From an uncultured Clostridia bacterium (lineage in GTDB: Bacteria; Bacillota; Clostridia; TANB77; CAG-508), in assembly GCA_934133165.1 (NCBI GenBank), contig CAKPAW010000005.1:62001-126000 (forward strand): 64,000 nt of DNA. The letters are read 5' to 3'. Under the pieces are notes generated by a model. It saw nothing but the letters and a program-made list of their open reading frames with translations. It was not told where the DNA came from and searched no databases. Positions 1-9,038 of this stretch are shown here, piece after piece (the first letter of the stretch is position 1; each line of letters opens with the position of its first letter). The translations under genes were made by a program, and so were the position numbers.

Positions 1-305
1 CAGAAGCATTAACTGCAATAGATGTAAACTCAGGTAAATTTACTGGAAAAGAAAATATAGAAAAAACAGCATTAAAAGTAAACAAAGAAGCTAGTATAGA
101 AATTGCAAAACAATTAAGACTACGAGATATAGGCGGAATAATTATTATAGACTACATAGATATGAATGAAGAAACTAGTAGAGAAGAAATAATAGAACTG
201 TTAAAAGAAAATCTAAAAAATGACAGAGCAAAAACACAAGTAATGGAATTTACTAAGCTAAGTTTATTAGAAATAACAAGAAAGCATATGTTTAGTGAGG
301 AATAA
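1..305 (+). CDS. rng: Ribonuclease E/G family protein, C-terminal part
   Basis: The reading frame is open from base 3 to the stop at 303-305, so only the last 100 residues are present. It reads EALTAIDVNSG at the start and then RLRDIGGIIIIDYIDM, the very conserved segment of the catalytic DNase-I-like domain of RNase E/G, which includes metal-binding aspartates. RNase G/E is a single-strand-specific endoribonuclease for rRNA maturation and mRNA decay. The protein ends soon after this domain, as in RNase G-like proteins and unlike long RNase E. The gene is followed after 15 bases by the guanylate-kinase-like gene, probably in one transcript. Confidence 0.93.
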   Translation, partial: EALTAIDVNSGKFTGKENIEKTALKVNKEASIEIAKQLRLRDIGGIIIIDYIDMNEETSREEIIELLKENLKNDRAKTQVMEFTKLSLLEITRKHMFSEE

Positions 306-320
306 AAGGAGGAATAAAAA

Positions 321-971
321 ATGTCAAATCTTATTTATATAATGGGAAAAAGTTCAGCAGGAAAAGATACTATATATCAAAAAGTAAAAGAAAGAATAGA
401 TACAAATTTATATATTCCTTATACAACAAGACCTATGAGAGAAGGAGAAGCTCAAGGGAGAGAATATAATTTTATAACCAGAGAAGAATTTAACAAATTG
501 GAAAATGAACAAAAAGTAATGGAAAACAGAAATTACAATGTAATAAATAAGAATGGTGAGAAAGACATTTGGACATATGCAACAATAGCAGATGATCAAT
601 GGAAACAAGATGGAGATTTTTTAAGTATAGGAACTTTAGAGTCTTATACGAGTATTTTAAGATATTTAAAGAATCATCCAGAAAAAGACTTAAAAATGGT
701 ACCTGTATATATTTGCATAAGTGAAGAAGAAAGAAGAAAAAGAGCAACTGCAAGAGAAAATCAACAAGCAAAACCAAATTTTGAAGAAATGGAAAGAAGA
801 TTAAAAGCTGATAATATAGATTTTTCAGAAGAAAATTTGAGAGAAGCAGGAATTTCAAAATTTGAAACCTTTGAAAATTATGATTTAAAAAAATGTGTAA
901 ATGAAATTATTGAATACATACAAAGAAAAAGACAAAAAGAAGTAAGAATAGAAGAAGGAGAAGAAAGATAA
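321..971 (+). CDS. Guanylate kinase-like P-loop kinase
   Basis: 216 residues. The P-loop MGKSSAGKDT is at the N-terminus, followed by YTTRPMREGE and YNFITREEF, which match the GMP-binding region of guanylate kinases (TTRPxRxGE, YxFxxxEEF). The P-loop differs from the usual GPSGVGKGT, so this may be a paralogue rather than the housekeeping Gmk, and the substrate is not certain. Expected reaction if orthologous: GMP + ATP to GDP + ADP in the cytoplasm. The start follows AGGAGG at 308-313. A 10-bp hairpin lies just downstream (978-1001). Confidence 0.85.
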   Translation: MSNLIYIMGKSSAGKDTIYQKVKERIDTNLYIPYTTRPMREGEAQGREYNFITREEFNKLENEQKVMENRNYNVINKNGEKDIWTYATIADDQWKQDGDFLSIGTLESYTSILRYLKNHPEKDLKMVPVYICISEEERRKRATARENQQAKPNFEEMERRLKADNIDFSEENLREAGISKFETFENYDLKKCVNEIIEYIQRKRQKEVRIEEGEER

Positions 972-977
972 AAAGTA

Positions 978-1001
978 AGGAATATCAAAAGATATTCCTT
1001 A
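978..1001 (+). terminator. Hairpin between kinase and rimO
   Basis: AAGGAATATC pairs perfectly with GATATTCCTT around an AAAA loop. No proper U-run follows, so it may be a processing or weak termination site. A TATAAT at about 1011-1016 lies just downstream and could be the -10 of a rimO promoter. Confidence 0.4.
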
Positions 1002-1049
1002 AATCAATGGTATAATTTGAAACAAAAAAGAGAGGAATGAAATAATAAA

Positions 1050-2351
1050 ATGAACGTAGGATTTGTACATTTAGGATGCAGTAAAAATTTAGTAGATACA
1101 GAAATGGCAATAGGGCTATTTAAAGAAAATGGCTATAAAATAGTAAATAATGAAGAAGAAGCGGATGTGCTAGTAATAAATACATGTGGATTTATAGGAC
1201 CAGCAAAAGAAGAGGCAATAAATACTATTTTAGAAATGGCAGAATATAAGAAAAAAAGATGTAAATATCTAATAGTAATGGGATGTCTAGTAGAAAGATA
1301 TAAAGAAGAACTTTCAAAAGCAATTCCAGAAGTAGATTTATGGATAAAATATAGTTCATATAGCACAATATGGGAGCAAATAGAAACAATATTAAAGTCA
1401 GAAAAAGAAAATAAAAATAACTTAGACTTTTTAGATAGAGTAATTACAACAGGAAACAATTTTGCATATTTAAGAATAGCAGAAGGTTGTAGTAATTTTT
1501 GTACATATTGTGCAATACCAAAAATACGTGGACCATTTGTAAGTAGAAAAATGGAAGATGTAATTGAAGAGGCTAAGAAGCTTGCAAATGAAGGATATGA
1601 AGAATTAATCATAATAGCACAAGATACTACAAAATATGGAATAGATATATATGGAGAATCTAAACTAGCAGAATTACTTAAAGAACTTTGCAAAATAGAA
1701 AAATTAAAATGGATTAGATTTTTGTATGCATATCCAGAAACAATTACAGACGAATTAATAGAAGTTGTAAAAAATGAAGATAAAATCTGTAAATACTTTG
1801 ATATTCCAATTCAACACATATCTAATAGTGTTTTAAAAAGAATGAATAGAAAAAGTAATGGAGAAACAATAAGAACTCTAATAAAAAGATTAAGAAAAGA
1901 AATTCCAGGAGTAGTAATTCGTACAACAGTAATGGTGGGATTCCCTGGTGAGACAAAAGAAGATTTTGAAGAATTGTATGACTTTGTTAAAGAAGCAAGA
2001 TTTGAAAGATTAGGGGCATTTAGTTTCTCTAAAGAAGAGGGAACCCCAGCAGAAAAATTAAAAGACCAAATTCATCCTATGACCAAGAAAAGTAGATATA
2101 ACAAAATAATGAGTCTTCAACAAAAAATAGCAGGCAAAACGCAAGAAGAAATGGTAGGAAAAGAATTAGAAGTATTAATAGAAACAAAAACATTTGACGG
2201 AAAATATTATGTTGGAAGAAGCTATAGAGAAGTACCAGATATAGATGGATTAATTTATATAGAAATGGTAGATAAAGCACTAGAAGGAAAATTTGTTAAA
2301 TGTAAAATAACTAAAGCAAGTGGTTATGATTTGGTAGGAAAAATTTTATAG
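1050..2351 (+). CDS. rimO: Ribosomal protein S12 methylthiotransferase RimO
   Basis: 433 residues, full family length. The N-terminus MNVGFVHLGCSKNLVDTE is the RimO version of the UPF0004 domain, with the three conserved cysteines (C10, one in INTCGF, one in MGCLVE) that bind the auxiliary cluster. The radical-SAM motif CSNFCTYC is near residue 147 and the C-terminal region from about residue 370 is a TRAM domain. RimO adds a methylthio group to an aspartate of ribosomal protein S12 using SAM and two 4Fe-4S clusters. No odd features; codon use is like its neighbours. Confidence 0.96.
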   Translation: MNVGFVHLGCSKNLVDTEMAIGLFKENGYKIVNNEEEADVLVINTCGFIGPAKEEAINTILEMAEYKKKRCKYLIVMGCLVERYKEELSKAIPEVDLWIKYSSYSTIWEQIETILKSEKENKNNLDFLDRVITTGNNFAYLRIAEGCSNFCTYCAIPKIRGPFVSRKMEDVIEEAKKLANEGYEELIIIAQDTTKYGIDIYGESKLAELLKELCKIEKLKWIRFLYAYPETITDELIEVVKNEDKICKYFDIPIQHISNSVLKRMNRKSNGETIRTLIKRLRKEIPGVVIRTTVMVGFPGETKEDFEELYDFVKEARFERLGAFSFSKEEGTPAEKLKDQIHPMTKKSRYNKIMSLQQKIAGKTQEEMVGKELEVLIETKTFDGKYYVGRSYREVPDIDGLIYIEMVDKALEGKFVKCKITKASGYDLVGKIL

Positions 2352-2383
2352 ATGAAAATATAAAAGGAGACAATTAACATAAT

Positions 2384-2413
2384 TGACACTTTATGGCATA
2401 ACATGATATAATA
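2384..2413 (+). promoter_or_regulatory. Sigma-A promoter of the 2488 gene
   Basis: TTGACA at 2384-2389, 18-nt spacer, TATAAT at 2408-2413. The following leader of about 70 nt contains two short hairpins (GAGG/CCTC near 2425 and GGGG/CCCC near 2458-2471) before the start codon. Confidence 0.75.
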
Positions 2414-2487
2414 GAGATGTAGAGAGGATAACCTCCTGCATAACATTAATTTTTTTAGGGGTTGTAGCCCCAGAAAGAGAGGTCTTT

Positions 2488-2841
2488 ATGGAAAGACGGA
2501 ACAATGGTAACCCTTTAATGTACAAAGCAGCGCTTTTGTACTCCGAGCTTATAAAAGCAGAGCGTTATATGAAGAGTCTTAAAGAAGCATTAGACGACTG
2601 CTGCAATACAAAGAAAGATTTAAGAGAAAAAATCGGCATACCATTTGTAGCAAAGATGCCGAAATTCAGAATCTTTGAAAGAGAAGCAGATGAAATAAAG
2701 CAGAAGCTTCGAAGAGTTTGCTCAGGAGAGATTTCTTTAGAGATAGCTAGAGAAAAAGCTGATGAGTATGAACAGTACATTGATGAGGTATTAAAGTCAA
2801 TGGACATAGTGAAGATTTTTCCGTATATTAATGAAGAGTAA
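2488..2841 (+). CDS. Hypothetical protein, 117 aa
   Basis: Not recognised. The product is charged and predicted mostly helical, soluble, with two adjacent cysteines (DDCC) near residue 36. Its base composition and codons (CGC, CTC, GCG, CGG) are less AT-rich than those around it, which suggests more recent transfer. It stands alone with its own promoter and a strong terminator. The start is chosen from GAGAGG five bases upstream. Codon 4 is CGG, one of only two in-frame CGG codons in the window that are not at a frame change; a +1 shift here would end after ten codons. Confidence 0.7.
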   Translation: MERRNNGNPLMYKAALLYSELIKAERYMKSLKEALDDCCNTKKDLREKIGIPFVAKMPKFRIFEREADEIKQKLRRVCSGEISLEIAREKADEYEQYIDEVLKSMDIVKIFPYINEE

Positions 2842-2861
2842 TTCCAGAAAGAACCCAAAAG

Positions 2862-2892
2862 AGGACCAACCTACATAGGTTGGTCCTTACTT
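2862..2892. terminator. Bidirectional terminator
   Basis: AGGACCAACC / GGTTGGTCCT form a perfect 10-bp stem (2862-2871 and 2878-2887) with T-rich sequence after it on the plus strand. It separates the 2488 gene from the convergent lemA gene. Confidence 0.85.
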
Positions 2893-3453
2893 TTATTTAT
2901 TAAAATCAACTTTAACATTTTTTCTTGCTTCATCATTATCTACATTAAATAATGGTTCAGCTTTGAAATTAAACATAGAAGCTACAATGTTATCTGGGAA
3001 TACTTCAATTTTAGTATTGTACATTGTAACAGTGTCATTGTAAAATTGTCTAGAAAAAGAAATTTTATTTTCAGTTTCTTTTAAATTGTTTTGTAAATCT
3101 GTAAAGTTTGTATTTGCTTTTAAATCTGGGTAGTTTTCAGAAACTGCCATAATAGTTTTTAAAGCACCAGATAATTGATTATCTAGGTTTGCCTTTTCTT
3201 CAATTCCTTTAGCATTTGCCCAAGAAGAACGAAGAGAAGTTACTTTCTCTAATACGTCAGATTCATGTGCCATATAACCTTTTACACATTCTACTAAATT
3301 AGGAATTAAATCGAATCTTCTTTGAAGTTGTACTTCAATTTGACTCCAAGCATTTTTTACTTTTTGTCTTGATTTTACTAATCCATTGTATACACTAATA
3401 ACAAATAAAGCTATAAGAGCAACAACGACTAAAATTATAATAAGTGCTGTCAT
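2893..3453 (-). CDS. lemA: LemA family protein
   Basis: 186 residues. One N-terminal membrane segment (about residues 2-22) is followed by the LemA helical bundle: NAWSQIEVQLQRRFDLIPNLV, then SENYPDLKAN and SRQFYNDTVTMYN, all hallmark LemA motifs. The function of LemA is poorly known; it is an inner-membrane-anchored protein typically encoded beside a DUF2207 protein, as here. The start follows AAGGAGG. It is probably cotranscribed with, or divergent in regulation from, the upstream DUF2207 gene; the two are separated by a small palindromic repeat (3527-3600). Confidence 0.95.
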   Translation of the reverse strand: MTALIIILVVVALIALFVISVYNGLVKSRQKVKNAWSQIEVQLQRRFDLIPNLVECVKGYMAHESDVLEKVTSLRSSWANAKGIEEKANLDNQLSGALKTIMAVSENYPDLKANTNFTDLQNNLKETENKISFSRQFYNDTVTMYNTKIEVFPDNIVASMFNFKAEPLFNVDNDEARKNVKVDFNK

Positions 3454-3526
3454 AATATTTTTTCCTCCTTAAATAAATTAATATTATAATAATATAAATA
3501 GCTTAAAATTACAAGTATTTTTCTCA

Positions 3527-3600
3527 ATTAGGGACAGTCCTTTAAGAATAGGAAAATTTAGTTTAACTGTACTACTAAACTAAAACGGCCCGTCCCCAAT
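3527..3600. repeat. Small palindromic (MITE/REP-like) element
   Basis: Terminal arms ATTAGGGACAGTCC (3527-3540) and GGCCCGTCCCCAAT (3587-3600) are imperfect inverted repeats. A second inverted repeat lies inside (TTTAGTTTA 3557-3565, TAAACTAAA 3576-3584). GGGGACAGTCC-type ends are typical of short mobile repeats in many bacteria. It lies directly after the shifted-frame stop of the DUF2207 gene, so it is outside the gene only if the +1 shift is real. Confidence 0.55.
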
Positions 3601-3606
3601 AGTTTA

Positions 3607-5494
3607 TTAGCGTCCACCCATTCCGGCCTCCGCCACCGCCGAAGCCTCCACCTCCTGAGAAGCCACCTCCTGATCCACTACCAGAAGAATAGTTAACACT
3701 ATTATAAGTGTTAGTTATAGATGTATTAATACTATGAATGAAATTATTACTAAAATTACCATGACTCATTAAGTATAAATAATAATATCCATTAGCATTC
3801 ATGTAAGTTTCATCCATCATTTGTGGATAAACTACTTTTAGTTGTTTTAACACTGTATCTGCAATACCAAAAGCTGTTGCAAATACTAAATATTTTTCCC
3901 ATAATGTAAGTTCTGGAACTTCTTTTTCTTTCATCATTGAGAAATCTTCCATATAATTTTTTAAGCCTTTCCAAGCTTCTTGTTCATTTACACCCTTTTG
4001 AGTAAGAGTATTATATTTTCCAGCTATTTTTAAAGTATATGTTGCACATATAATAGCTGGGATAAAACTTGCAATCATTAACAAAGGACTAATTATTGCA
4101 AGGAAGATGTATCCAATACCTAAACCAGACCATTTAGAATGATGTCTTTCTAAAGTAGCATTATAATTGTCTTCACGAATTGCTTCGTCTTTTGCTTTAT
4201 TAGCAATTGAATTAAAACTACTTAAACAAGAAGATGAATGAGATTTACAGTATTTCTGAAATTCTTTCATTGTAAAAGCATTATTAGAATTTACTCTTTT
4301 ATACATATTAAATACTACTTTTTCACTCTCTGTTAATAAGTTTTCATCCATATTAGTATTTAAAGTGATTTTAATATTATTCTTTTTATTATCTAACATT
4401 TCAAAAGTTAAAAACTTCTTTAAGCATAAATTAAGTGTTGTTGCAGAAATAACATCTGCTGTATGCAAAGAAATGCTTGAAGTTTTAAAATAATAGACAA
4501 ATGCTGCTTGTGCTGCAGAAGAATTTTCATTAGGTATATCTCTATAATATTTTGATGGTGTTGTTGGACTATAGCTTGGTACTTTAGCTAATTCTTCTTT
4601 GTATAATTTGATTTTCTTAACTAAATAGACAGCTAAGAAAATACCACCAATATTAGTAATACTAATAAATGAGATAAATACAATTTTTCTATTTCTTTCT
4701 TGTTTTTGTAATTTTTCTCTTTTAGCATTTGCTTCATTTGCCCATTTTGTTTCTTGAGTTAATATTGAATTTAATTTTTTAAAAGAAGAAATGTTTTCAT
4801 TATTTTCAAACACATATGTAGGAGTAACAATTCTTGCCTCTAACATAGTTCTACTTCTTAAATTATTTATTTCAAAATAAACTACATTATTTGATTTTCT
4901 TTCAATATTACCATTTAAAGGACCATGAGCCCATACACGTAAGTCTTCAATATCTGTAACTTCTGTTGGAAGTATAATAGTTCCTGTAACTTTTTTTGCA
5001 GGAATTGCTGAAGAAGTTGATATAAATTGCCAGTAAAATTCACTACAATCTGCATAATTTTTAACAGCATCTATAATAGTATAATTCATTTCAAAAGTTC
5101 TTCTTGCATAACCATCTACACTAACTCCCCAAGCTATTTCAAACTCAGTAGAAGATGTATTTAAAGCATAAAAACAATTTTTAGTAACATGATACATTTC
5201 GTTATAAATTTGTGTGAATTCTTTTCTTGTACCATTTGTTGTTTCAATTAAAGATACATCTTTAAAGCCAGAAAATTTGTTAGAATCTAATTTAAATGTT
5301 TTAAATAAAGTGTTTGTATCTTCTATAGAAATATCCCATATTTCAGTTACATTTGCAGTTCCATCTGAATTTAATTTAACTTTATAATCTAAATTTTTTA
5401 AAGTTAAATCACCAGAAGCATAACATTTACTATTCCATAGTATAACTGCTAAAAGCAAAAATAGAATAGTAAAAATAAATTTTTTTAATTTCAT
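3607..5494 (-). CDS. DUF2207 membrane protein, read with a +1 shift at CGG
   Basis: About 628 residues if the frame changes by +1 at the CGG codon 3625-3623. A signal peptide (MKLKKFIFTILFLLLAVILW) precedes an extracytoplasmic DUF2207 domain, a membrane segment near residue 270, a cytoplasmic part, two further membrane segments and a Gly/Ser-rich tail typical of the family. In the straight frame the tail runs on into NGWTLINYWG and crosses the downstream palindromic element to 3575. After the +1 shift it ends GGGGFGGGGGGMGGR with tandem stops, as expected for the family. The start is chosen from GGAGGGG nine bases upstream; a longer N-terminal extension has no ribosome site. Role unknown; usually paired with LemA. 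Confidence 0.85.
3623..3625 (-). other. CGG codon at +1 frame change (DUF2207 gene)
   Basis: In-frame CGG at codon 624 in context GGC CGG AAT. Skipping the C gives GGC GGA ATG GGT GGA CGC TAA, restoring a glycine-rich family-like end. It is one of four such sites in this window. Confidence 0.6.
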
Positions 5495-5615
5495 AAAACC
5501 CCTCCTATTTATTGGAAATATTATATAAAAAAATGAAAATAAAAACAATAGATTTTTACAATTATAAAAAATGAGTTTCTGTATTACATACAAAAACTCA
5601 TTTTTGGATTATATA

Positions 5616-6149
5616 TTAATAATTTTCAGCTTTTATTTCGAAATAAGATTGTGGATGTTTGCAAACTGGGCAAACTTTTGGAGCTTCTGTTCCAACAACA
5701 ATATGTCCACAATTTCTACATTTCCAAATAACAATACTTCCTTTTTTGAAAACTTCTCCATCTTCTAAATTAGATAAAAGTTTTTTATATCTTTCTTCAT
5801 GTTCTTTTTCTATAGCACCAATTCCTCTAAAAGTAGCAGCTATTTCAGTAAATCCTTCTTCTTCTGCTTCTTTAGCAAATGTTTCATACATATCTGTCCA
5901 TTCATAATTTTCACCTGCAGCAGCATCGGCTAAATTTGCTTTTGTATCTCCTATACCATTTAAATATTTTAAATGAATTTTTGCATGTTCTTTTTCATTT
6001 TCTGCTGTCTCTAAAAATATAGCAGCAATTTGTTCATATCCTTCTTTTTTAGCAACACTTGCAAAATAAGTATATTTATTTCTAGCTTGAGATTCACCAG
6101 CAAATGCAGCTTTTAAATTAGCTTCTGTTTTTGTTCCTTTTAAATCCAT
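5616..6149 (-). CDS. rbr: Rubrerythrin
   Basis: 177 residues. The N-terminal ferritin-like domain has the [18 protein letters not shown] and [10 protein letters not shown] motifs that carry the diiron ligands; a second EKEHEERY follows near residue 115. The C-terminal rubredoxin-like domain has CRNCGH and CPVCKH, which bind one iron. Rubrerythrins reduce hydrogen peroxide with electrons from rubredoxin/NADH and protect anaerobes. The start follows TAAGGAGGT. A promoter fits upstream (TTGACT at 6214-6209 and ATATAA at 6191-6186 on the minus strand, 17-nt spacing). The gene is monocistronic and convergent with nothing close. Confidence 0.97.
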   Translation of the reverse strand: MDLKGTKTEANLKAAFAGESQARNKYTYFASVAKKEGYEQIAAIFLETAENEKEHAKIHLKYLNGIGDTKANLADAAAGENYEWTDMYETFAKEAEEEGFTEIAATFRGIGAIEKEHEERYKKLLSNLEDGEVFKKGSIVIWKCRNCGHIVVGTEAPKVCPVCKHPQSYFEIKAENY

Positions 6150-6368
6150 AATAAATACCTCCTTAAATAATTTATATCTATATATTTATATAATAACTAC
6201 ATTGAGAAAGTCAAGAAATTTGTAAAAATATTATGTACAAATATTGAAAATTAATGCAATTAAAAAGGAAAATGAAAACAAAAAATGGTATAAAAAAATA
6301 AATACTTGACAAAATGCTAACTTAATGAAAGAATAATAAAAACAAAATAAACAAGGAGTTGAAAATAA

Positions 6369-6830
6369 ATGGAAAAAGTAAGAGGATTTGAAATAGCTAA
6401 AGGATTTGAAGACAAAGGAATAAATTTACCAGTTAGAAAAACAAAATATTCAGCTGGATATGATGTAGAAGCAGCAGAAGATTGCATAATACCATCTTTT
6501 AAAAAAGGTATGAAACCTACATTAATAAAAACAGGAATTAAAGCGTATATGCAAGATGATGAAGTTTTAATATTAGCTAATAGAAGTTCAAACCCTGGAA
6601 AGAAAGGTCTTATATTAGCAAATAGTATAGGTGTAGTAGATAAAGACTACTATGGAAATCTAGATAATGACGGACATATAATGTTTGCATTCTTCAACAT
6701 AAAAGATGAAGATGTAGAAATAAAAAAAGGAGATTGCATAGGACAAGCAATATTCCAAAAATATTTTGTAGCAGATGAAGACGTAGCAGAAGGAGAAAGA
6801 ATGGGTGGATTTGGATCTACAAATAAATAA
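6369..6830 (+). CDS. dut: dUTP diphosphatase (trimeric dUTPase)
   Basis: 153 residues. All five dUTPase motifs are visible in order: AGYDVEA, RSSNPGKKG, GVVDKDYYGN (catalytic Asp), IGQAIFQKY and the C-terminal arm RMGGFGSTNK. The enzyme hydrolyses dUTP to dUMP and diphosphate, keeping uracil out of DNA and feeding dTMP synthesis. The start follows AAGGAG. Motif 2 reads RSSNPGKKG instead of RSSxxxxG, slightly longer than in the Escherichia coli enzyme but seen in Firmicute versions. Two uracil-DNA-glycosylase-fold genes occur further on (10.9-12.3 kb). Confidence 0.95.
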   Translation: MEKVRGFEIAKGFEDKGINLPVRKTKYSAGYDVEAAEDCIIPSFKKGMKPTLIKTGIKAYMQDDEVLILANRSSNPGKKGLILANSIGVVDKDYYGNLDNDGHIMFAFFNIKDEDVEIKKGDCIGQAIFQKYFVADEDVAEGERMGGFGSTNK

Positions 6831-6835
6831 AATAA

Positions 6836-6880
6836 AAAAATAGCCATTAAAGTAAAAGAGTACTTTGATGGTTATTTTTT
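6836..6880. terminator. Bidirectional terminator
   Basis: A 16-bp stem with few mismatches (6839-6854 with 6861-6876) has A-runs before and T-runs after it, so it can end both the dUTPase gene and the convergent small gene at 6881-7054. Confidence 0.75.
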
Positions 6881-7054
6881 CTAATACAATTTTAATACAT
6901 CTTCAATTACATAGGATACAGGAAGTATATCTTCATTATCAGGTTCTACATAAAAGATAGGAGATCCTGAATTTATATCTCTATAAACTGAAACTGTGAT
7001 AGTGCCACATTTTTTACCCACAATGTTTTGACAACCATCATCATTTGTACTCAT
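6881..7054 (-). CDS. Small protein of unknown function, 57 aa, under a Spo0A-like promoter
   Basis: Unrecognised. It reads MSTNDDGCQNIVGKKCGTITVSV near the start; two cysteines near residues 8 and 15, no membrane segment. The start is placed at 7054 because AAAGGGGTG precedes it; a longer in-frame extension upstream lacks a ribosome site. Its promoter (7090-7123) has the TTCGACA-N21-TATATT layout of a Spo0A-activated gene, so a role in early sporulation or transition state is likely by regulation only. Confidence 0.65.
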   Translation of the reverse strand: MSTNDDGCQNIVGKKCGTITVSVYRDINSGSPIFYVEPDNEDILPVSYVIEDVLKLY

Positions 7055-7089
7055 ATAAACACCCCTTTTCATTTTCGCGATTAAGGCAT

Positions 7090-7123
7090 AATATAGCATA
7101 CTATAAATGCAAAATTTGTCGAA
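7090..7123 (-). promoter_or_regulatory. Spo0A-type promoter of the 7054 gene
   Basis: On the minus strand TTCGACA (7123-7117) is followed by 21 nt and TATATT (7095-7090). TGTCGAA/TTCGACA is the core of the Spo0A box, and spacing longer than 17 nt with a box over the -35 is the design of Spo0A-activated sigma-A promoters. The bases before the -10 (TATGC) are the same as in the prophage promoters at 48.9 and 61.9 kb. Confidence 0.55.
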
Positions 7124-7311
7124 ACTTGCAATATAACTCAAATTTTTTAAAAAAATTTTAAATATAAGATAAATGTATATAATTTTTTGTAAAAATAAAT
7201 CTAATAAAGTTAATTTAATTATATAAACTTATACATACTATTAGTTGAATAATAAGCACTTATATGATATGATTTAGGCAAATAATAGAAAAATATATTT
7301 GAGGAGTAACT

Positions 7312-8052
7312 ATGAGCGAGACAATAAAAGTTGCAACATGGAATGTTGGTCAAGATTTAAAAAATAATGAGATAAATGAAGATTCATATAAATATATAAA
7401 AACGCAAATAGAGCAAAATGAAGTTGATATAATTGCATTTCAGGAGGCTATTACAGAATCTAATAATCTGGAATCATTAGCAAATTATATAAGTCAGAAT
7501 ACAAAACTAAAATACAATGAACAAATTTCATTATCTCCATCAGATATGAATGAAAATGATAAAATGGGAGTTGCAGTATGTTCAAAATTTAAAATAAGTA
7601 ATAATGAAAATTATATATTGGAAAATCCAAACTTAATATATAAGAAGACGGAAACAATTACATATTGGTCACATGATAAGGGATTTAACATATCTGAAAT
7701 AAAAGAACTAAATACTATAGTTATTGGAGGACATTGTTTACCATTTCATATATTTGGAGAAACACCTTTAAATTATAAAAAAATATATGAAAAGTTAGAA
7801 GATAAAATTTTGAATATGATTAAAACTAAAAAGAACGTTATATTATTAGGCGATTTTAATTATACGAACATATTTGAATTATTTTCAAATTTAAAAGACA
7901 AAATGAAATGTGTTTATGAAGATGAAAATACAAGAAAAAATAAACAAATTGATTATATACTAACAACAAAAAATATAAAGCATGATAATTATAAAATTAT
8001 AGATACGCGATTTGACCATAAGTTATGTGTAGCAGAGTTAACTATAAATTAA
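7312..8052 (+). CDS. Endonuclease/exonuclease/phosphatase (EEP) family hydrolase
   Basis: 246 residues. Motifs of the EEP fold in order: VATWNVG (Asn), IIAFQEA (metal-binding Glu), GGHCLP near residue 142, ILLGDFNYT (Asp-x-Asn) and the final FDHKLCVAEL (Asp-His). The family includes DNase I-like nucleases, sphingomyelinases and phosphoinositide phosphatases, and the substrate cannot be told from sequence. There is no signal peptide, so it acts in the cytoplasm. It is the first gene of the 11-kb one-direction enzyme run; GAGGAG precedes the start. Confidence 0.85.
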   Translation: MSETIKVATWNVGQDLKNNEINEDSYKYIKTQIEQNEVDIIAFQEAITESNNLESLANYISQNTKLKYNEQISLSPSDMNENDKMGVAVCSKFKISNNENYILENPNLIYKKTETITYWSHDKGFNISEIKELNTIVIGGHCLPFHIFGETPLNYKKIYEKLEDKILNMIKTKKNVILLGDFNYTNIFELFSNLKDKMKCVYEDENTRKNKQIDYILTTKNIKHDNYKIIDTRFDHKLCVAELTIN

Positions 8053-8082
8053 GGAAAACATAATAGTAAAGAGGAGGAATTA

Positions 8083-9027
8083 ATGAAAAGTAAGCTTTCT
8101 ATTATTGATATAGAAAATAATAAAAACGAATTATCAAAAATTTTACCTAGTTTAAATATCGATAGCATTTTTTTAGAACAAGATGGGAAAATAGATAAGG
8201 TATTTTATAATGATGATAACTTACATGAATTAAGAAGTTGTGCCAAAGTTTTAGTAGCCATAGCAATAGGAATTGCTATAGACAGAAAAATGATGGTAAA
8301 TGGAGAACCTTTGTCATTACAAACAAAAGTGTATCAAACTATTAAAAATGTTGCTAATATTACTAATAAGAATAATATAGAAAAAGTGAAAAGTTGGACA
8401 ATAGAGAATTTATTGACTCACACAACGGGTTATGAAAGTCAAATGATGTCAGAAAGGTTTATAGAAAAAATCCCTAAAGATACATTATTAAATTATGCTT
8501 TAAATTACGATATACTTTATGACGTTGGAACTAGATTTGCTTATAATAATGTAGAACCTTTTGTAATATCAGTATTCTTTCAAGAAGCATTTAATATTAA
8601 TCTAACACAATTTATTGACGATAATATATTTAAAAAATTAGATATTAAAGAGTATAGATGGGAAAATTATGGTAAATATTGTCCTGGTGCAACAGGTCTT
8701 TATATGAAACACTCAGACTTTCATAAAATAGGGCAAATATTAATTAATAATGGAATCTATAATAATAATCAAATTGTATCAAGAAAATGGATTAATCAAA
8801 TGTGCAAAAAACAATTAGAAACACCACTTGCATATAAGTCGGAAAGAGTTTTAACGAAAGTTGGAATTGGATATTATACTTTTATTTCAAGAGATGGTTA
8901 TATTTTTAGAGATGGTTCGAATGGGCAATATATTATTTTAAACAAAGATAAAAATATATTAATTACTATAATGTCAACAGAAAAAGATATGAAAAACGTG
9001 ACAGAAGTTTTAAGAGATTTAATATGA
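8083..9027 (+). CDS. Serine hydrolase, beta-lactamase/class C fold
   Basis: 314 residues. The SxxK nucleophile motif is SCAK near residue 52, in a helix (LRSCAKVLVAIAIGIAI) as in the family; the second motif YxN is YNN in RFAYNNVEP; a glycine-rich segment RDGSNGQYI near residue 275 sits where HxG/KTG is expected. It has no signal peptide, unlike secreted beta-lactamases or DD-peptidases, so an intracellular esterase or amidase is more likely than antibiotic hydrolysis. GAGGAGG precedes the start, and the next gene begins 11 bases after the stop. Confidence 0.82.
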   Translation: MKSKLSIIDIENNKNELSKILPSLNIDSIFLEQDGKIDKVFYNDDNLHELRSCAKVLVAIAIGIAIDRKMMVNGEPLSLQTKVYQTIKNVANITNKNNIEKVKSWTIENLLTHTTGYESQMMSERFIEKIPKDTLLNYALNYDILYDVGTRFAYNNVEPFVISVFFQEAFNINLTQFIDDNIFKKLDIKEYRWENYGKYCPGATGLYMKHSDFHKIGQILINNGIYNNNQIVSRKWINQMCKKQLETPLAYKSERVLTKVGIGYYTFISRDGYIFRDGSNGQYIILNKDKNILITIMSTEKDMKNVTEVLRDLI

Positions 9028-9038
9028 GGTATAAATAA

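Noticed and set aside
3575..3606. Straight-frame end of the DUF2207 gene
   Set aside because: The sequence NGWTLINYWGRAVLV is unlike the family and is encoded partly by a palindromic repeat; the +1 frame gives a normal end.
5495..5593. N-terminal extension of the DUF2207 gene
   Set aside because: No ribosome site; the signal peptide begins at 5494 with GGAGGGG upstream.
8083..9027. Beta-lactamase resistance gene
   Set aside because: No signal peptide and no clear KTG motif; an intracellular hydrolase is more likely.
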